From NCBI GenBank assembly GCA_023413555.1, contig JAEZPG010000112.1, positions 1-19,290 of the forward strand: DNA of 19,290 nt. The letters are read 5' to 3'. This document shows, piece after piece, positions 1-7,056 of the stretch. Within the stretch, counting starts at the first letter, position 1, and each line of letters starts with the position of its first letter. Source of the DNA: Bacillota bacterium (GTDB lineage: Bacteria; Bacillota; Clostridia; Lachnospirales; Lachnospiraceae). Position numbers and translations under genes: made by a program. Under the pieces are notes generated by a model, which was not told where the DNA came from, did no database searches, and saw nothing but the letters and a program-made list of their open reading frames with translations.

Positions 1-345
1 AAAAGGGTGTGTTGGCTAGGTACAAGATTTACAATGGAACAACCTTATTTCAAAAAATTATTTATAGAAAATAGTATAGAAATGGTTGTTCCTAGCCAAG
101 AAGAACGCAAGTTGATTGACAATGTAATTGCAACAGAACTGGAATTTGGAATTATCAATAGTAATTCGAAAAAAAGCATAGATCATATCATTCATCGATT
201 GGTTACTGAAGAGAATGTTGAAGCCATTATTATGGGGTGTACTGAGTTACCCTTAATGTATGCAAACGAGCAACTTCCAGTCCCCATTTTTGACACTTTA
301 AGATATCATATAGATGGAATTATTGATTATATGTTTGAGGAATAA
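1..345 (+). CDS. Aspartate/glutamate racemase family protein, 3' part
   Basis: C-terminal half of a cofactor-independent amino-acid racemase (Asp/Glu/hydantoin racemase superfamily), which interconverts L and D forms with two cysteines. The frame is open to the left window edge, so the gene starts outside and the first visible GTG (position 7) is not the start. Seen: the second-lobe opening WLGTRFTMEQPYF, matching the LLGTxxTM motif of aspartate racemases, and MGCTELPLM near the end, which carries the second catalytic Cys of the GCTE motif. About 114 residues are present of a usual ~230. It ends with TAA at 343-345 and converges on the next gene, with only 39 bases between. Exact substrate (aspartate, glutamate or another amino acid) cannot be told from this half. 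Confidence 0.85.
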   Translation, partial: KRVCWLGTRFTMEQPYFKKLFIENSIEMVVPSQEERKLIDNVIATELEFGIINSNSKKSIDHIIHRLVTEENVEAIIMGCTELPLMYANEQLPVPIFDTLRYHIDGIIDYMFEE

Positions 346-384
346 AATGGTTTCTGCAGATTCTTTCTTTATACATCAATACTT

Positions 385-2406
385 TTACAACAAGTTTCGT
401 GCTTTCTCAAATATCCAGCCAAATAATTTCTTCATTACCTTCTTTTTTGTAGAAATCTCTTTCATTTCATAATTTTCAGGATACGAGCTATAGGTATTCA
501 GATCTTTTACCTTTGCAGCCTTCTTCTCATATGATTTCATATTGTCGCGAAGTTGCTTATTCAGCTCTTTACTATCCACCACTACCATAAGTTCCGTGTT
601 GATATAGGCACTTCTCATGTCCATATTAAATGAGCCGATAATAGATAGATTATCGTCAATTACCATACTCTTTCCATGATAAGATATCCCACCTTCATAC
701 TCGAATATCTGAACATTGGTATCAATAACCTCTTCTTTATGAAGCATATAGTCCACTGCCGCAAAGACATTTCCATTGTTCGCGGCAGAATTAAACATGA
801 TTCTAGTCTTACTCCCCAAGCTTTCCAGACCTTCATACATCGCTTCATCTAAGATTACATAAGGAGTATGTATGGTCACGTCTGTCCTTGCCTGATTTGC
901 TAATGCCATTAACTGATCAAACACCACCGGTTCCTTTCTCCTAGTATGAGTAGGATTCTTAAGAATATGAATGACATTGGTGGAATAAGTATTGGCCTCA
1001 TAGTTGTATTCATTATCAAACAGCTCCGGTTTTTTATTCTTAATCTCCTCATAATGCTTCCGAAGCTCCTCCCTAGCCCTCTTTACACTAGGGTGCCAAG
1101 CCCAGGAGTTATTGTCGTAAAAGATTGTACAGCACTCCAAAGAGGTAATCTCCTTATAATAACGGTTAAGTTCATAAAGTGAGCTGTCTTTGGAACCAGT
1201 ATTATAAACTAACACGTCTCTGTCATAATTCTTATGTCCTCTATAGTTGCCTAGGAAATAGTTAAAGGTATTTCTGCCACCTAAGAGATAAGCAGTATTG
1301 TCCACTAACAGATATTTGTCGTGCATTCTTCCCATTATCGTCCATGGCTTTAAGAGATTTAGTTTATTATATAAGATAATCTTTATATTAGAATGAGAGG
1401 ACAATGCTAGAAAATAAGGACTTTGCTCCATGTTCATCCAGGAATTAAACCCATCTGCAAACAATTCTACCTTCACGCCCCTGTCTGCTGCTGCCAAAAG
1501 AGCAGATAAGATGTCTTTTCCAGCATCATCTGTACGGATATCAAAAGTAGAAAGTAAAAGTCTTTCCTTCGCATGGGCAATCATCTGAATCCTGAGGTCT
1601 AAGGCTTCTTTGTTATCCTCAATAATCTTAGCTCGATCGTCGCCAGCGCTGTCACTAGTAAACTGCTTACTATCATAGCTTTTCTTTCTGTCCTCCGATG
1701 TCTGTGGCACAGTTGAAAATGGAACAACTGCTCCCACAACCACATAGACAAAAAAACAAAAGAAGGTAATGAGTAATCCCCTCCTAAGTATTCTATGCCT
1801 CTTCTTTCTTCTATGGGATAGCAGTTCCCAGTCTATATTCTCAACCCTATTTCCCATCCGAAAGCAAAATGCAATCTGTAGATACAACTCTACATAAGAA
1901 AATAGAGTAACAACCATTACAATCATTTCTATAAGAAGAAGGATATTCACAAATTGCAATGGCATATTCGGTATACCCAATAGTAGGAGGCTTACTAGGT
2001 ACATGGTAGCGGTGCAAACTTTACCGTATATAGTAGCACCAGAGGTCTTCCAGCCATATCTCATCAATAACTTTCCTGCTACTAGCATAAATCCTTCTTT
2101 GATGACAAACAAAAGCAAAACCTTCTCCATAAGTGGATAACGCCACACAAAGCTTACAGCAATGATTCCTAAGGTCACCTTATCCGCTAACGGGTCTAGT
2201 ATCTTCCCTAGGTCAGTGATCATATGAAATGCCCTTGCAATCTTCCCATCCAGAAAATCTGTCATCATCGACACACCTATGATTACTGCTGCCACATAAT
2301 AATCTGAGGTGGTCTGGGCATTTATAAACAGGACAGAATACACCACAGCTAGAATAAGTCGCAGATATCCCATTAGATTGGGAATACTAAGCCATTCCTT
2401 TTTCAT
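385..2406 (-). CDS. Fused CDP-alcohol phosphatidyltransferase and PLD/cardiolipin synthase-like protein
   Basis: A 673-residue membrane protein with two lipid-synthesis modules. Residues 1-180 resemble PgsA: an IPNLMGYLRLIL start, several hydrophobic segments, and the CDP-alcohol phosphatidyltransferase signature with D50, D53-G54, A57-R58, G67, D71 and D75 all present. Another hydrophobic segment lies at about 207-228. Residues 255-640 form a phospholipase D-type pair with both HKD motifs intact: H362-K364-D369 (followed by GGRN) and H577-K579-D584 (followed by GSFN). Family knowledge: the first module would move a phosphatidyl group from CDP-diacylglycerol to an alcohol such as glycerol-3-phosphate; the second joins or cleaves phosphatidyl groups, as in bacterial cardiolipin synthase. 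The inference is a two-step phosphatidylglycerol/cardiolipin enzyme. It follows a lipoprotein gene by 28 bases, so the two are probably co-transcribed. AGGAGG lies upstream of the ATG. Alternative: a regulatory or diverged transferase domain on a PLD enzyme. Confidence 0.85.
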   Translation of the reverse strand: MKKEWLSIPNLMGYLRLILAVVYSVLFINAQTTSDYYVAAVIIGVSMMTDFLDGKIARAFHMITDLGKILDPLADKVTLGIIAVSFVWRYPLMEKVLLLFVIKEGFMLVAGKLLMRYGWKTSGATIYGKVCTATMYLVSLLLLGIPNMPLQFVNILLLIEMIVMVVTLFSYVELYLQIAFCFRMGNRVENIDWELLSHRRKKRHRILRRGLLITFFCFFVYVVVGAVVPFSTVPQTSEDRKKSYDSKQFTSDSAGDDRAKIIEDNKEALDLRIQMIAHAKERLLLSTFDIRTDDAGKDILSALLAAADRGVKVELFADGFNSWMNMEQSPYFLALSSHSNIKIILYNKLNLLKPWTIMGRMHDKYLLVDNTAYLLGGRNTFNYFLGNYRGHKNYDRDVLVYNTGSKDSSLYELNRYYKEITSLECCTIFYDNNSWAWHPSVKRAREELRKHYEEIKNKKPELFDNEYNYEANTYSTNVIHILKNPTHTRRKEPVVFDQLMALANQARTDVTIHTPYVILDEAMYEGLESLGSKTRIMFNSAANNGNVFAAVDYMLHKEEVIDTNVQIFEYEGGISYHGKSMVIDDNLSIIGSFNMDMRSAYINTELMVVVDSKELNKQLRDNMKSYEKKAAKVKDLNTYSSYPENYEMKEISTKKKVMKKLFGWIFEKARNLL

Positions 2407-2434
2407 ATTCTGTCCTCGTTCCTCCTTCTACCAA

Positions 2435-2950
2435 TCACTTTATCTGGTCTCCCTTATTGTCAAAGAAGCGAAATTCTACCTGTTTAGCTATATCATTTCC
2501 TTGAAAAATATCAACTACATAGATATTAGGAGTATTTTTCACTTTAATTTCTTCCTCAATCTCCCCTGTCAGTTCTATCTTATCCAACTTCTCATTCGTC
2601 GATACCAAAATCAGATAATCATCATAATAGGCCCCTCCAATACCTTCGGCCATGGGGATTAGCTTGGTTGGTAACTGGGCAAATTCTAGTTTAGCATCTC
2701 CAGAGGTCTTTCTCTTAAATGCCGCATAACTATACCCTTTTTCTATCTCTCCTTCATAGTAAAAACATACAAAAATATAAGGACTTACTACGTTAGTGGT
2801 GCAAATCTCCACCTTATCTATCTCAAGAAAATCGGCAATCGCCTGTCCCATATCTTTACCGTCCTCTGTCGTACTGTTTCCACAACCTACTAACATACTT
2901 AACATTGCAATGACAACTAGGAGTTTTGCCATCTTACTTCTTGTGTTCAT
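2435..2950 (-). CDS. Small lipoprotein of unknown function
   Basis: A 171-residue protein with a lipoprotein signal: basic start, hydrophobic stretch at about 8-20, and lipobox LVGC with Cys23, followed by a polar Ser/Thr/Asp-rich stretch. It should be lipid-anchored on the outer face of the cytoplasmic membrane. I recognise no domain in the mature part, which looks like mixed beta strands rich in acidic residues. The ATG at 2950 has GGAGG four bases upstream; Met7 is a less likely start. It lies 49 bases after the ABC-F stop and 28 bases before the CDP-alcohol transferase-PLD gene, on the same strand, so the pair probably forms a unit that may also receive read-through from the ABC-F gene. 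Confidence 0.8.
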   Translation of the reverse strand: MNTRSKMAKLLVVIAMLSMLVGCGNSTTEDGKDMGQAIADFLEIDKVEICTTNVVSPYIFVCFYYEGEIEKGYSYAAFKRKTSGDAKLEFAQLPTKLIPMAEGIGGAYYDDYLILVSTNEKLDKIELTGEIEEEIKVKNTPNIYVVDIFQGNDIAKQVEFRFFDNKGDQIK

Positions 2951-2979
2951 ATTTCCTCCGTTTTAACTCTTTATTTTAC

Positions 2980-2999
2980 GATATAAGTACTATTATATC
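2980..2999. other. Inverted repeat between the ABC-F and lipoprotein genes
   Basis: GATATAA, six bases, TTATATC: a perfect 7-bp dyad that begins directly at the ABC-F stop codon. It could be an operator for the lipoprotein/PLD pair or a weak A/U-rich RNA hairpin. A TTGACA overlaps the last ABC-F codons, so a promoter is possible here, but no convincing -10 sits at 16-18 bases. Confidence 0.35.
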
Positions 3000-4565
3000 C
3001 TATTTGTCAATTACTTGAACTGAAGTTGCTATTTTTTCACAAAATAATCGATCATGCTCAACTAACAATATTGTCGGACAATAGTCCAGTATCAGTTGTT
3101 CAACTTGCATCCTAGAAAATACATCAATATAATTAAGAGGTTCATCCCAAATGTACAAGTGAGCCGGTTGAAGCAAGCTGCCTGCTAACAACACCTTCTT
3201 CTTCTGGCCTTCCGAATATTCCTCCATGGATTTCTCAAACTGCACCCGTTCAAAATCCAGTTGTCTTAAAATAGTCTTAAACATACTATTACTAAGGCCT
3301 AGGTCCTCAATATATTGATCTAGACTTCCCTTTAAGAAGGAACTATCCTGATTCACATAAGAAATAATCAATCCACTTGCCACCTCCTTAAGACCTTCTT
3401 CGTTTCTTGTGGCTTCCTCTGTTGCCATCTCTGCCTGAAAGGTTGGCGTTTGGTTTAGTACCTCTACCCCAGGAGCGGACAGAACAGCCTTAATAATACT
3501 AGATTTCCCACAGCCGTTACTTCCCTGAAGAAGCACTCTCTCCCCTCTTTTCATCTCTAGATTAAGTCCCTTTACTACCTGTATTTCTCCATAAGAAAGG
3601 CTGTAGTCTTTTAATCTCACATAGGTTTCTTTGTAATGTTGTAAAGGCTGAAGCTTTAATTGCTTCGTTTCCTCCAGATTTTTTAATAGTTCAGATTTTT
3701 CTTCTATACTCTTTTGCTGGCGTCTTTCCAGATTCTTACGTCTCTGCTGCATCCTTTTGGACTTCTCTCCTAGGTAGGCTCTGGTATCTAAGAAACGGTC
3801 ATGTTCCTTCACCGGATTAAACCCGATCTTAGAACGTTCCACCTTATCTGCCCAAGCCGCACTAGCTCTTGCCGATACCTGTAACTTCTTAATTTCCTGC
3901 TTCAGCTTCTCATTTTCCCTCTTCTCAAAATTATCCTGACGCTCTTTATTCTCCCACCATGTCGAAAAATTGCCCTTTCCCACTGTTATGGTACTTCGGT
4001 TCAACACCAAGATATGGTCAATGCACTGATCAAGAAGCCACCGATCATGAGAAATCAGGATAAAGCCTTTTTTAGTATTAAGATAGTCCCGAACCAACTC
4101 CCTGGTTGCCATATCCAAATGATTGGTTGGTTCATCAATGAGCAAGAAATAGTTCTCTCTGGAAAATAGCAGGGCCAGCATCACCTTCGTCCGTTCCCCA
4201 TGACTTAAGGTATGAAAAGGTCGATACAGAACCTCCCCCGAAAGCTGTAGTTGGTCCATCTCCTTGCATACCATCCAAAGTTCATAATCGGGATGAATCG
4301 CCTCTATCACATCAATAGTATTGCACGCCATAGAATCTTTTGATATCTCGTAGGGAAAATAGTCGAAACAGGCTGAACTACTAATACTTCCCTGATATTC
4401 ATAATATCCTAATAACAGCCGAAGAAATGTAGTTTTCCCTTTGCCGTTTCTTCCGATAAACCCAAGCTTCCAATCTGTATCCAAGGTAAAGGACACATTC
4501 TCAAATATATTGTCATAGCTACCCTCGTAGCAAAAAGTTAAATCCGATACACTTATTTGTGCCAT
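3000..4565 (-). CDS. ABC-F ATPase of the Lsa/CplR type (ribosome-protection family)
   Basis: A soluble 521-residue protein with two ABC ATPase domains and no membrane segment. Domain 1 (about 1-205): Walker A GRNGKGKT at 38-45, signature LSHGE 120-124, Walker B with E145 in LLIDEPTNHLD, switch His in SHD 172-174. A charged Lys/Arg/Glu-rich linker at about 205-310 corresponds to the antibiotic-resistance-domain helices. Domain 2: Walker A GSNGCGKS 348-355, signature YSEGQ 450-454, Walker B with E475 in DEPLNYID. The start (EGSYDNIFENVSF, DTDWKLGFIGRNG) and the DEPLNYID form resemble Lsa/CplR-type ABC-F proteins, which bind the ribosomal E site and displace lincosamides, streptogramin A and pleuromutilins. 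The actual drug range is inferred, not seen. An extra loop rich in Glu/Thr lies at about 366-398. AGGAG sits seven bases before the ATG. The leader looks like an attenuator (separate entries), as expected for drug-induced ABC-F genes. Confidence 0.9.
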   Translation of the reverse strand: MAQISVSDLTFCYEGSYDNIFENVSFTLDTDWKLGFIGRNGKGKTTFLRLLLGYYEYQGSISSSACFDYFPYEISKDSMACNTIDVIEAIHPDYELWMVCKEMDQLQLSGEVLYRPFHTLSHGERTKVMLALLFSRENYFLLIDEPTNHLDMATRELVRDYLNTKKGFILISHDRWLLDQCIDHILVLNRSTITVGKGNFSTWWENKERQDNFEKRENEKLKQEIKKLQVSARASAAWADKVERSKIGFNPVKEHDRFLDTRAYLGEKSKRMQQRRKNLERRQQKSIEEKSELLKNLEETKQLKLQPLQHYKETYVRLKDYSLSYGEIQVVKGLNLEMKRGERVLLQGSNGCGKSSIIKAVLSAPGVEVLNQTPTFQAEMATEEATRNEEGLKEVASGLIISYVNQDSSFLKGSLDQYIEDLGLSNSMFKTILRQLDFERVQFEKSMEEYSEGQKKKVLLAGSLLQPAHLYIWDEPLNYIDVFSRMQVEQLILDYCPTILLVEHDRLFCEKIATSVQVIDK

Positions 4566-4633
4566 GTAATCACTCCTTCTTTAGAAAACCTATTCTATTA
4601 CATAGAGATGTTTGGAAAACTTTCTTATGCAAT

Positions 4634-4660
4634 AAAAAAACCGTCTGTTGCCAAACGATT
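4634..4660 (-). terminator. Intrinsic terminator inside the ABC-F leader (candidate attenuator)
   Basis: Read on the minus strand: AAUCGUUUG, loop GCAA, CAGACGGUU, then seven T. The nine pairs include two G-U wobbles and are capped by a GNRA tetraloop. It sits about 69 bases before the ABC-F start and downstream of that gene's own promoter and of a three-codon uORF, so it would stop transcription before the coding region unless the stem is prevented from forming. Confidence 0.75.
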
Positions 4661-4828
4661 CTGATTATATCTAATATGGAATTTCCTCGCCAATAGAAAC
4701 AAGTCCTATCCGGCACAAATAATACCCTAAGGAAAAAGAATCCACATATTATCTATCTTTTGACAACGCAACAAAACTCCAGTGCCTGTGGCATGGAACA
4801 ACCTTCTGTTATCACATTCAAAAGTAGA

Positions 4829-4840
4829 CTATTTGCGCAT
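4829..4840 (-). CDS. Three-codon leader peptide (Met-Arg-Lys) upstream of the ABC-F gene
   Basis: ATG CGC AAA TAG, with the strong ribosome binding site AAAGGAG seven bases before the ATG (4848-4854). It begins about 24 nt after the expected transcription start of the consensus promoter at 4871-4899. The site-start spacing is as good as for any gene here, yet the frame stops after three codons, so the peptide itself is unlikely to be the product. More likely it loads a ribosome whose stalling or passage controls the terminator at 4634-4660. The short hairpin AAGUA/UACUU encloses the uORF. Minimal uORFs of this kind are reported for some ABC-F leaders; I recall Listeria lmo0919 as an example. 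Confidence 0.6.
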   Translation of the reverse strand: MRK

Positions 4841-4870
4841 CTTACTTCTCCTTTAGTTTTAATTTGTTGT

Positions 4871-4899
4871 ATTATAACAAACTTTCCCTTTTCTGTCAA
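4871..4899 (-). promoter_or_regulatory. Consensus sigma-A promoter of the ABC-F leader
   Basis: On the minus strand TTGACA (4899-4894), exactly 17 bases, TATAAT (4876-4871): both hexamers match the consensus perfectly. Transcription should start near 4864, giving a ~300-nt untranslated leader before the ABC-F ATG at 4565. A promoter this strong in front of a resistance-type gene makes sense if expression is held back by termination in the leader. Confidence 0.85.
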
Positions 4900-4902
4900 A
4901 CT

Positions 4903-4961
4903 AAAAGTGCCTTTGCCCCAGAACATCCCTAACGCTACTCTTTCGGGGCAAAGACACTTTT
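4903..4961 (-). terminator. Long stem-loop ending the GNAT/GyrI transcript
   Basis: Two 17-base arms, 4903-4919 and 4945-4961, enclose a 25-base loop. As minus-strand RNA all 17 pairs form, one being G-U; as plus-strand RNA the same position is a C-A mismatch, so the structure suits minus-strand transcripts. The second arm ends in UUUUAGUUU. It lies 20 bases after the GyrI-like stop and directly before the ABC-F promoter, insulating the two units. Confidence 0.65.
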
Positions 4962-4980
4962 CATGCACTTACTTATCTTT

Positions 4981-5427
4981 CTATTTCTCTCTTACAGGAA
5001 TCCAGATCTCACAGACATAATCTGTCGCACTCATATCTCCTTCAGTATACATCTCTATGTTGATTGGTCCGGTTGTATCATCAATCTCATACTTGTCATT
5101 GCCTGGTAACCACTCACTAAAGATTCTTGTGTTAACTGACTGAAAAGCCCCTGGCAAAGGACCTACACATCGAAACTTCGCCCAGTTGTGAGCAGGGATT
5201 TCTACTGCCTGATACCCATTCTCTGCAGGTGTCCCTTGGTAATCCCCTGCAATATAGTAATCAAAATTCTTGCCACCCGTGCTTATACAAATACCGTACT
5301 TACCACATGTGTTGGAACCGCTATCCTTCATTTCCTTCTCAGAATCCTTGTACCATTCACACCAATACTTCGGAATCTCCAGATAACCATTATCTGATGT
5401 AAACTCTTTCTTCTTACCTACAATCTG
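4981..5427 (-). pseudogene. GyrI-like effector-binding domain without a start codon (5'-truncated or read-through part)
   Basis: Codes for about 148 residues of a GyrI-like small-molecule-binding domain (the type found at the C end of AraC/MerR-like regulators or alone). Seen: IVGKKKEF at the first strand, DNGYLEIPKYWCEWY, KYGICI, then IPAHNWAKFRCVGPLPGAFQ, IFSEWLPG, INIEMYTEGD and the closing CEIWIPV. The frame is open up to the TAG at 5428-5430, which is the stop codon of the GNAT gene in the same frame. No ATG, GTG or TTG lies between that stop and conserved residues. The first ATG (5331) would remove DNGYLEIPKYW and has no well-spaced ribosome site. So it is either a remnant whose N-terminal part was deleted, or the C-terminal part of a GNAT-GyrI protein split by an amber codon. 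An ATT start at 5424 is a remote alternative. Confidence 0.65.
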
Positions 5428-5946
5428 CTATCTCTTAAACTCATCTTTAATAAGGGAATACATCCTCATATCCTGGATAACACCATTTTTTACAGCGTTG
5501 CAGCGTAAAGTCCCTTCGTATGTAAACCCTGCTTTCTCCAGCACACGACAAGATCCTTTATTATAGGAAAACGGCTCTCCATAGATTCGAATAATGTCGG
5601 TATTACTAAAAATATAGTCAGCAATTTGCCTTACTGCACTTGTGCCAAGGCCTTGTCCCCAGTATTCCTCAGCAATATAATACCCCATTTCTGCGGTACG
5701 ACAATGGATGTTTCCTTGTCGAAATACTCCAATGCTACCTATGGCCTTATCCTCAACTGTAATAGCAAAGGCAAAGGTATTATTTTGATCCGCTTCAGTC
5801 ATGGCACGAATAAAGCCTTGTGCGTCCTTCTCTTTATATGGATATGGCAAGCCATCTCGCAAGTTGTCTAAAATGTGTTTATTACTAAGAGCCTTCGCTA
5901 AATCTGTAACATCCTCATATCTCCACTTTCTAATCTTACATTCCAT
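5428..5946 (-). CDS. GNAT acetyltransferase, RimJ/RimL type
   Basis: A 172-residue N-acetyltransferase that moves an acetyl group from acetyl-CoA to an amine; the substrate is unknown. Seen: the RimL-like N end, central beta strands with AIGSIGVF, the acetyl-CoA loop YWGQGLGT at about 95-102, and the typical C end SCRVLEKAGFTYEGTLR. The longest frame begins with TTG at 5952, but AGGAGG is eight bases before the ATG at 5946 and only two before the TTG, so I place the start at 5946. Its start overlaps the end of the upstream GNAT gene by 11 bases, suggesting translational coupling. The family end (MYSLIKDEF) is reached, so it is complete. Its TAG stop is followed in the same frame by a GyrI-like domain, which is odd. 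Confidence 0.85.
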   Translation of the reverse strand: MECKIRKWRYEDVTDLAKALSNKHILDNLRDGLPYPYKEKDAQGFIRAMTEADQNNTFAFAITVEDKAIGSIGVFRQGNIHCRTAEMGYYIAEEYWGQGLGTSAVRQIADYIFSNTDIIRIYGEPFSYNKGSCRVLEKAGFTYEGTLRCNAVKNGVIQDMRMYSLIKDEFKR

Positions 5947-6418
5947 AATCAAATCCTCCTTTATATATCATAGGTGTAAAACGTAGTCCATCTACCATCT
6001 GCTCTGTATCCGTAGCAAGAAATCCTAGATGTTCATATACTTTAATAGCATATGGGGAAGAGTTTACAGTAATCTCTCTAGACTGGTTATACTGACAAAC
6101 TAGTTGAAAGAGATTCTTTCCAATTCCAAGCTTCTGATAACGTTGGTCTACAAAGAACAGTGCTATATGTCTACCATTCTTTCTAGTGGCTATCACTCCC
6201 ACTAAAACATTCTCATGAAAGGCTCCGTACAACTGTAGCTGCTGTCTAAAATCCACATTATGAATACTGTCGTAAAAAGCATCCACTCCGTCCTTAGGGT
6301 ATTCTGGTGCTTCAAATCTAAGAAATACCCTCCATACTAGTTCCATAGCAGTATCACATTCCTCAGCAAAAAGGATGCGGTATTCAATCTGAGATATGTT
6401 TATGAATTTATGAAACAT
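5936..6418 (-). CDS. GNAT family N-acetyltransferase
   Basis: A 160-residue GNAT protein with the fold's usual order: N-terminal helices, central strand LVGVIATR, FFVDQRYQKLGIGKNLF at about 88-104 with the acetyl-CoA loop (Q95-K96-L97-G98-I99-G100), then the NSSPYAIKVYEHLGF helix-strand common in small clostridial GNATs. The acceptor is unknown. The longest frame starts at 6433, but that ATG only precedes the GGAGG that serves the ATG at 6418 (seven bases apart), so the shorter start is chosen. It is the first gene of a coupled pair with the RimL-type acetyltransferase. I found no clear promoter; TTGACG near 6455 is a weak candidate. Confidence 0.82.
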   Translation of the reverse strand: MFHKFINISQIEYRILFAEECDTAMELVWRVFLRFEAPEYPKDGVDAFYDSIHNVDFRQQLQLYGAFHENVLVGVIATRKNGRHIALFFVDQRYQKLGIGKNLFQLVCQYNQSREITVNSSPYAIKVYEHLGFLATDTEQMVDGLRFTPMIYKGGFDYGM

Positions 6419-6519
6419 TTTACCACCTCCCATACACTACAATTGTATCGAATTTCGTCAAATTGGCATATAATCTACTATAAGCCATCTTATTACTACT
6501 CATATATTGGGGGATTATT

Positions 6520-6876
6520 ATGAAAAATAACTGTATATGCAGTAATACCTTGATTAATGTAAACCAAATTACTGTAGAGCCTGGTCTAGAGCAAGAATAT
6601 GTCAAGTTCACAAAGAAGTTAGATGAAGTTCTAAAAGAGAAATACGGAGAATATTATATTTGTTCTCAAGTAAATCAGGTTACTGTAACTCCTACCTGCT
6701 TCTATGTAACTTCCTTCTATCGGGAGACTTGCGACATCTGTAAGGTCTACGGGGATATTGAGAAGTTGATTCACTGTCTATACATGCGGGAATTCCGTTG
6801 CAGTGTTCAGAGGAAAACCATTTTCAGTTTTACCAACACAAGAACCGTGCATCCAGAACCTGACTGTTGCTTCTAA
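6520..6876 (+). CDS. Cys-rich protein of unknown function
   Basis: A 118-residue ORF on the opposite strand to its neighbours. I do not recognise it. Ten cysteines are spread along it: near the start (NNCICS), in the middle (YICS, PTCF, ETCDICK, IHCLY, FRCS), and as DCCF at the C end. No signal peptide or membrane segment is visible. GGGGGA lies five bases before the ATG, a TATAAT (6469-6474) lies upstream without a good -35, and a perfect 13-bp palindrome follows the stop by 17 bases. Codon use looks like that of the neighbours. A 71-residue minus-strand frame overlaps its end but has only a TTG start and no ribosome site. I favour the plus frame as a small gene, with moderate certainty. Confidence 0.5.
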   Translation: MKNNCICSNTLINVNQITVEPGLEQEYVKFTKKLDEVLKEKYGEYYICSQVNQVTVTPTCFYVTSFYRETCDICKVYGDIEKLIHCLYMREFRCSVQRKTIFSFTNTRTVHPEPDCCF

Positions 6877-6893
6877 CCTATCATCTATAAATA

Positions 6894-6920
6894 ATGTGGC
6901 AGACAACTTGTCTGCCACAT
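6894..6920 (+). terminator. Perfect 13-bp palindrome after the Cys-rich ORF
   Basis: ATGTGGCAGACAA, one base, TTGTCTGCCACAT. As RNA it makes a strong hairpin about 17 bases after the stop at 6876. There is no T tract on either side, so it is not a textbook intrinsic terminator. It may be an mRNA 3'-end stabiliser or a protein-binding dyad. Confidence 0.4.
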
Positions 6921-7056
6921 CTAATATGTATCGCATAACCAGCCTGGTTAAATCCTCTACCTTACTATAATACTCAATCTTATGTTCCGCCAATCAGTTT
7001 TTGACCTCTATAGATTTTTCCTTTTAAAGGTGGAAAATAACTCCTTGCGATTAAAT

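Noticed and set aside
2951..3010. Promoter for the lipoprotein-PLD pair using the TTGACA at the end of the ABC-F gene
   Set aside because: The TATAAT nearby is only seven bases from TTGACA and no good -10 lies at 16-18 bases; kept only as a possibility.
4753..4968. 71-residue minus-strand ORF upstream of the ABC-F gene
   Set aside because: It runs across a perfect promoter, a 17-bp stem-loop and the uORF, has no ribosome site and no protein-like family features.
5428..5430. TAG between GNAT and GyrI read as pyrrolysine
   Set aside because: No pylT/pylS genes are visible, other genes here end in TAG normally (for example the uORF and the GyrI frame), and truncation explains the data more simply.
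6778..6993. 71-residue minus-strand ORF overlapping the end of the Cys-rich ORF
   Set aside because: It has a TTG start without a ribosome site and contains the perfect palindrome 6894-6920. Its sequence looks somewhat protein-like, so a decayed gene is not fully excluded.
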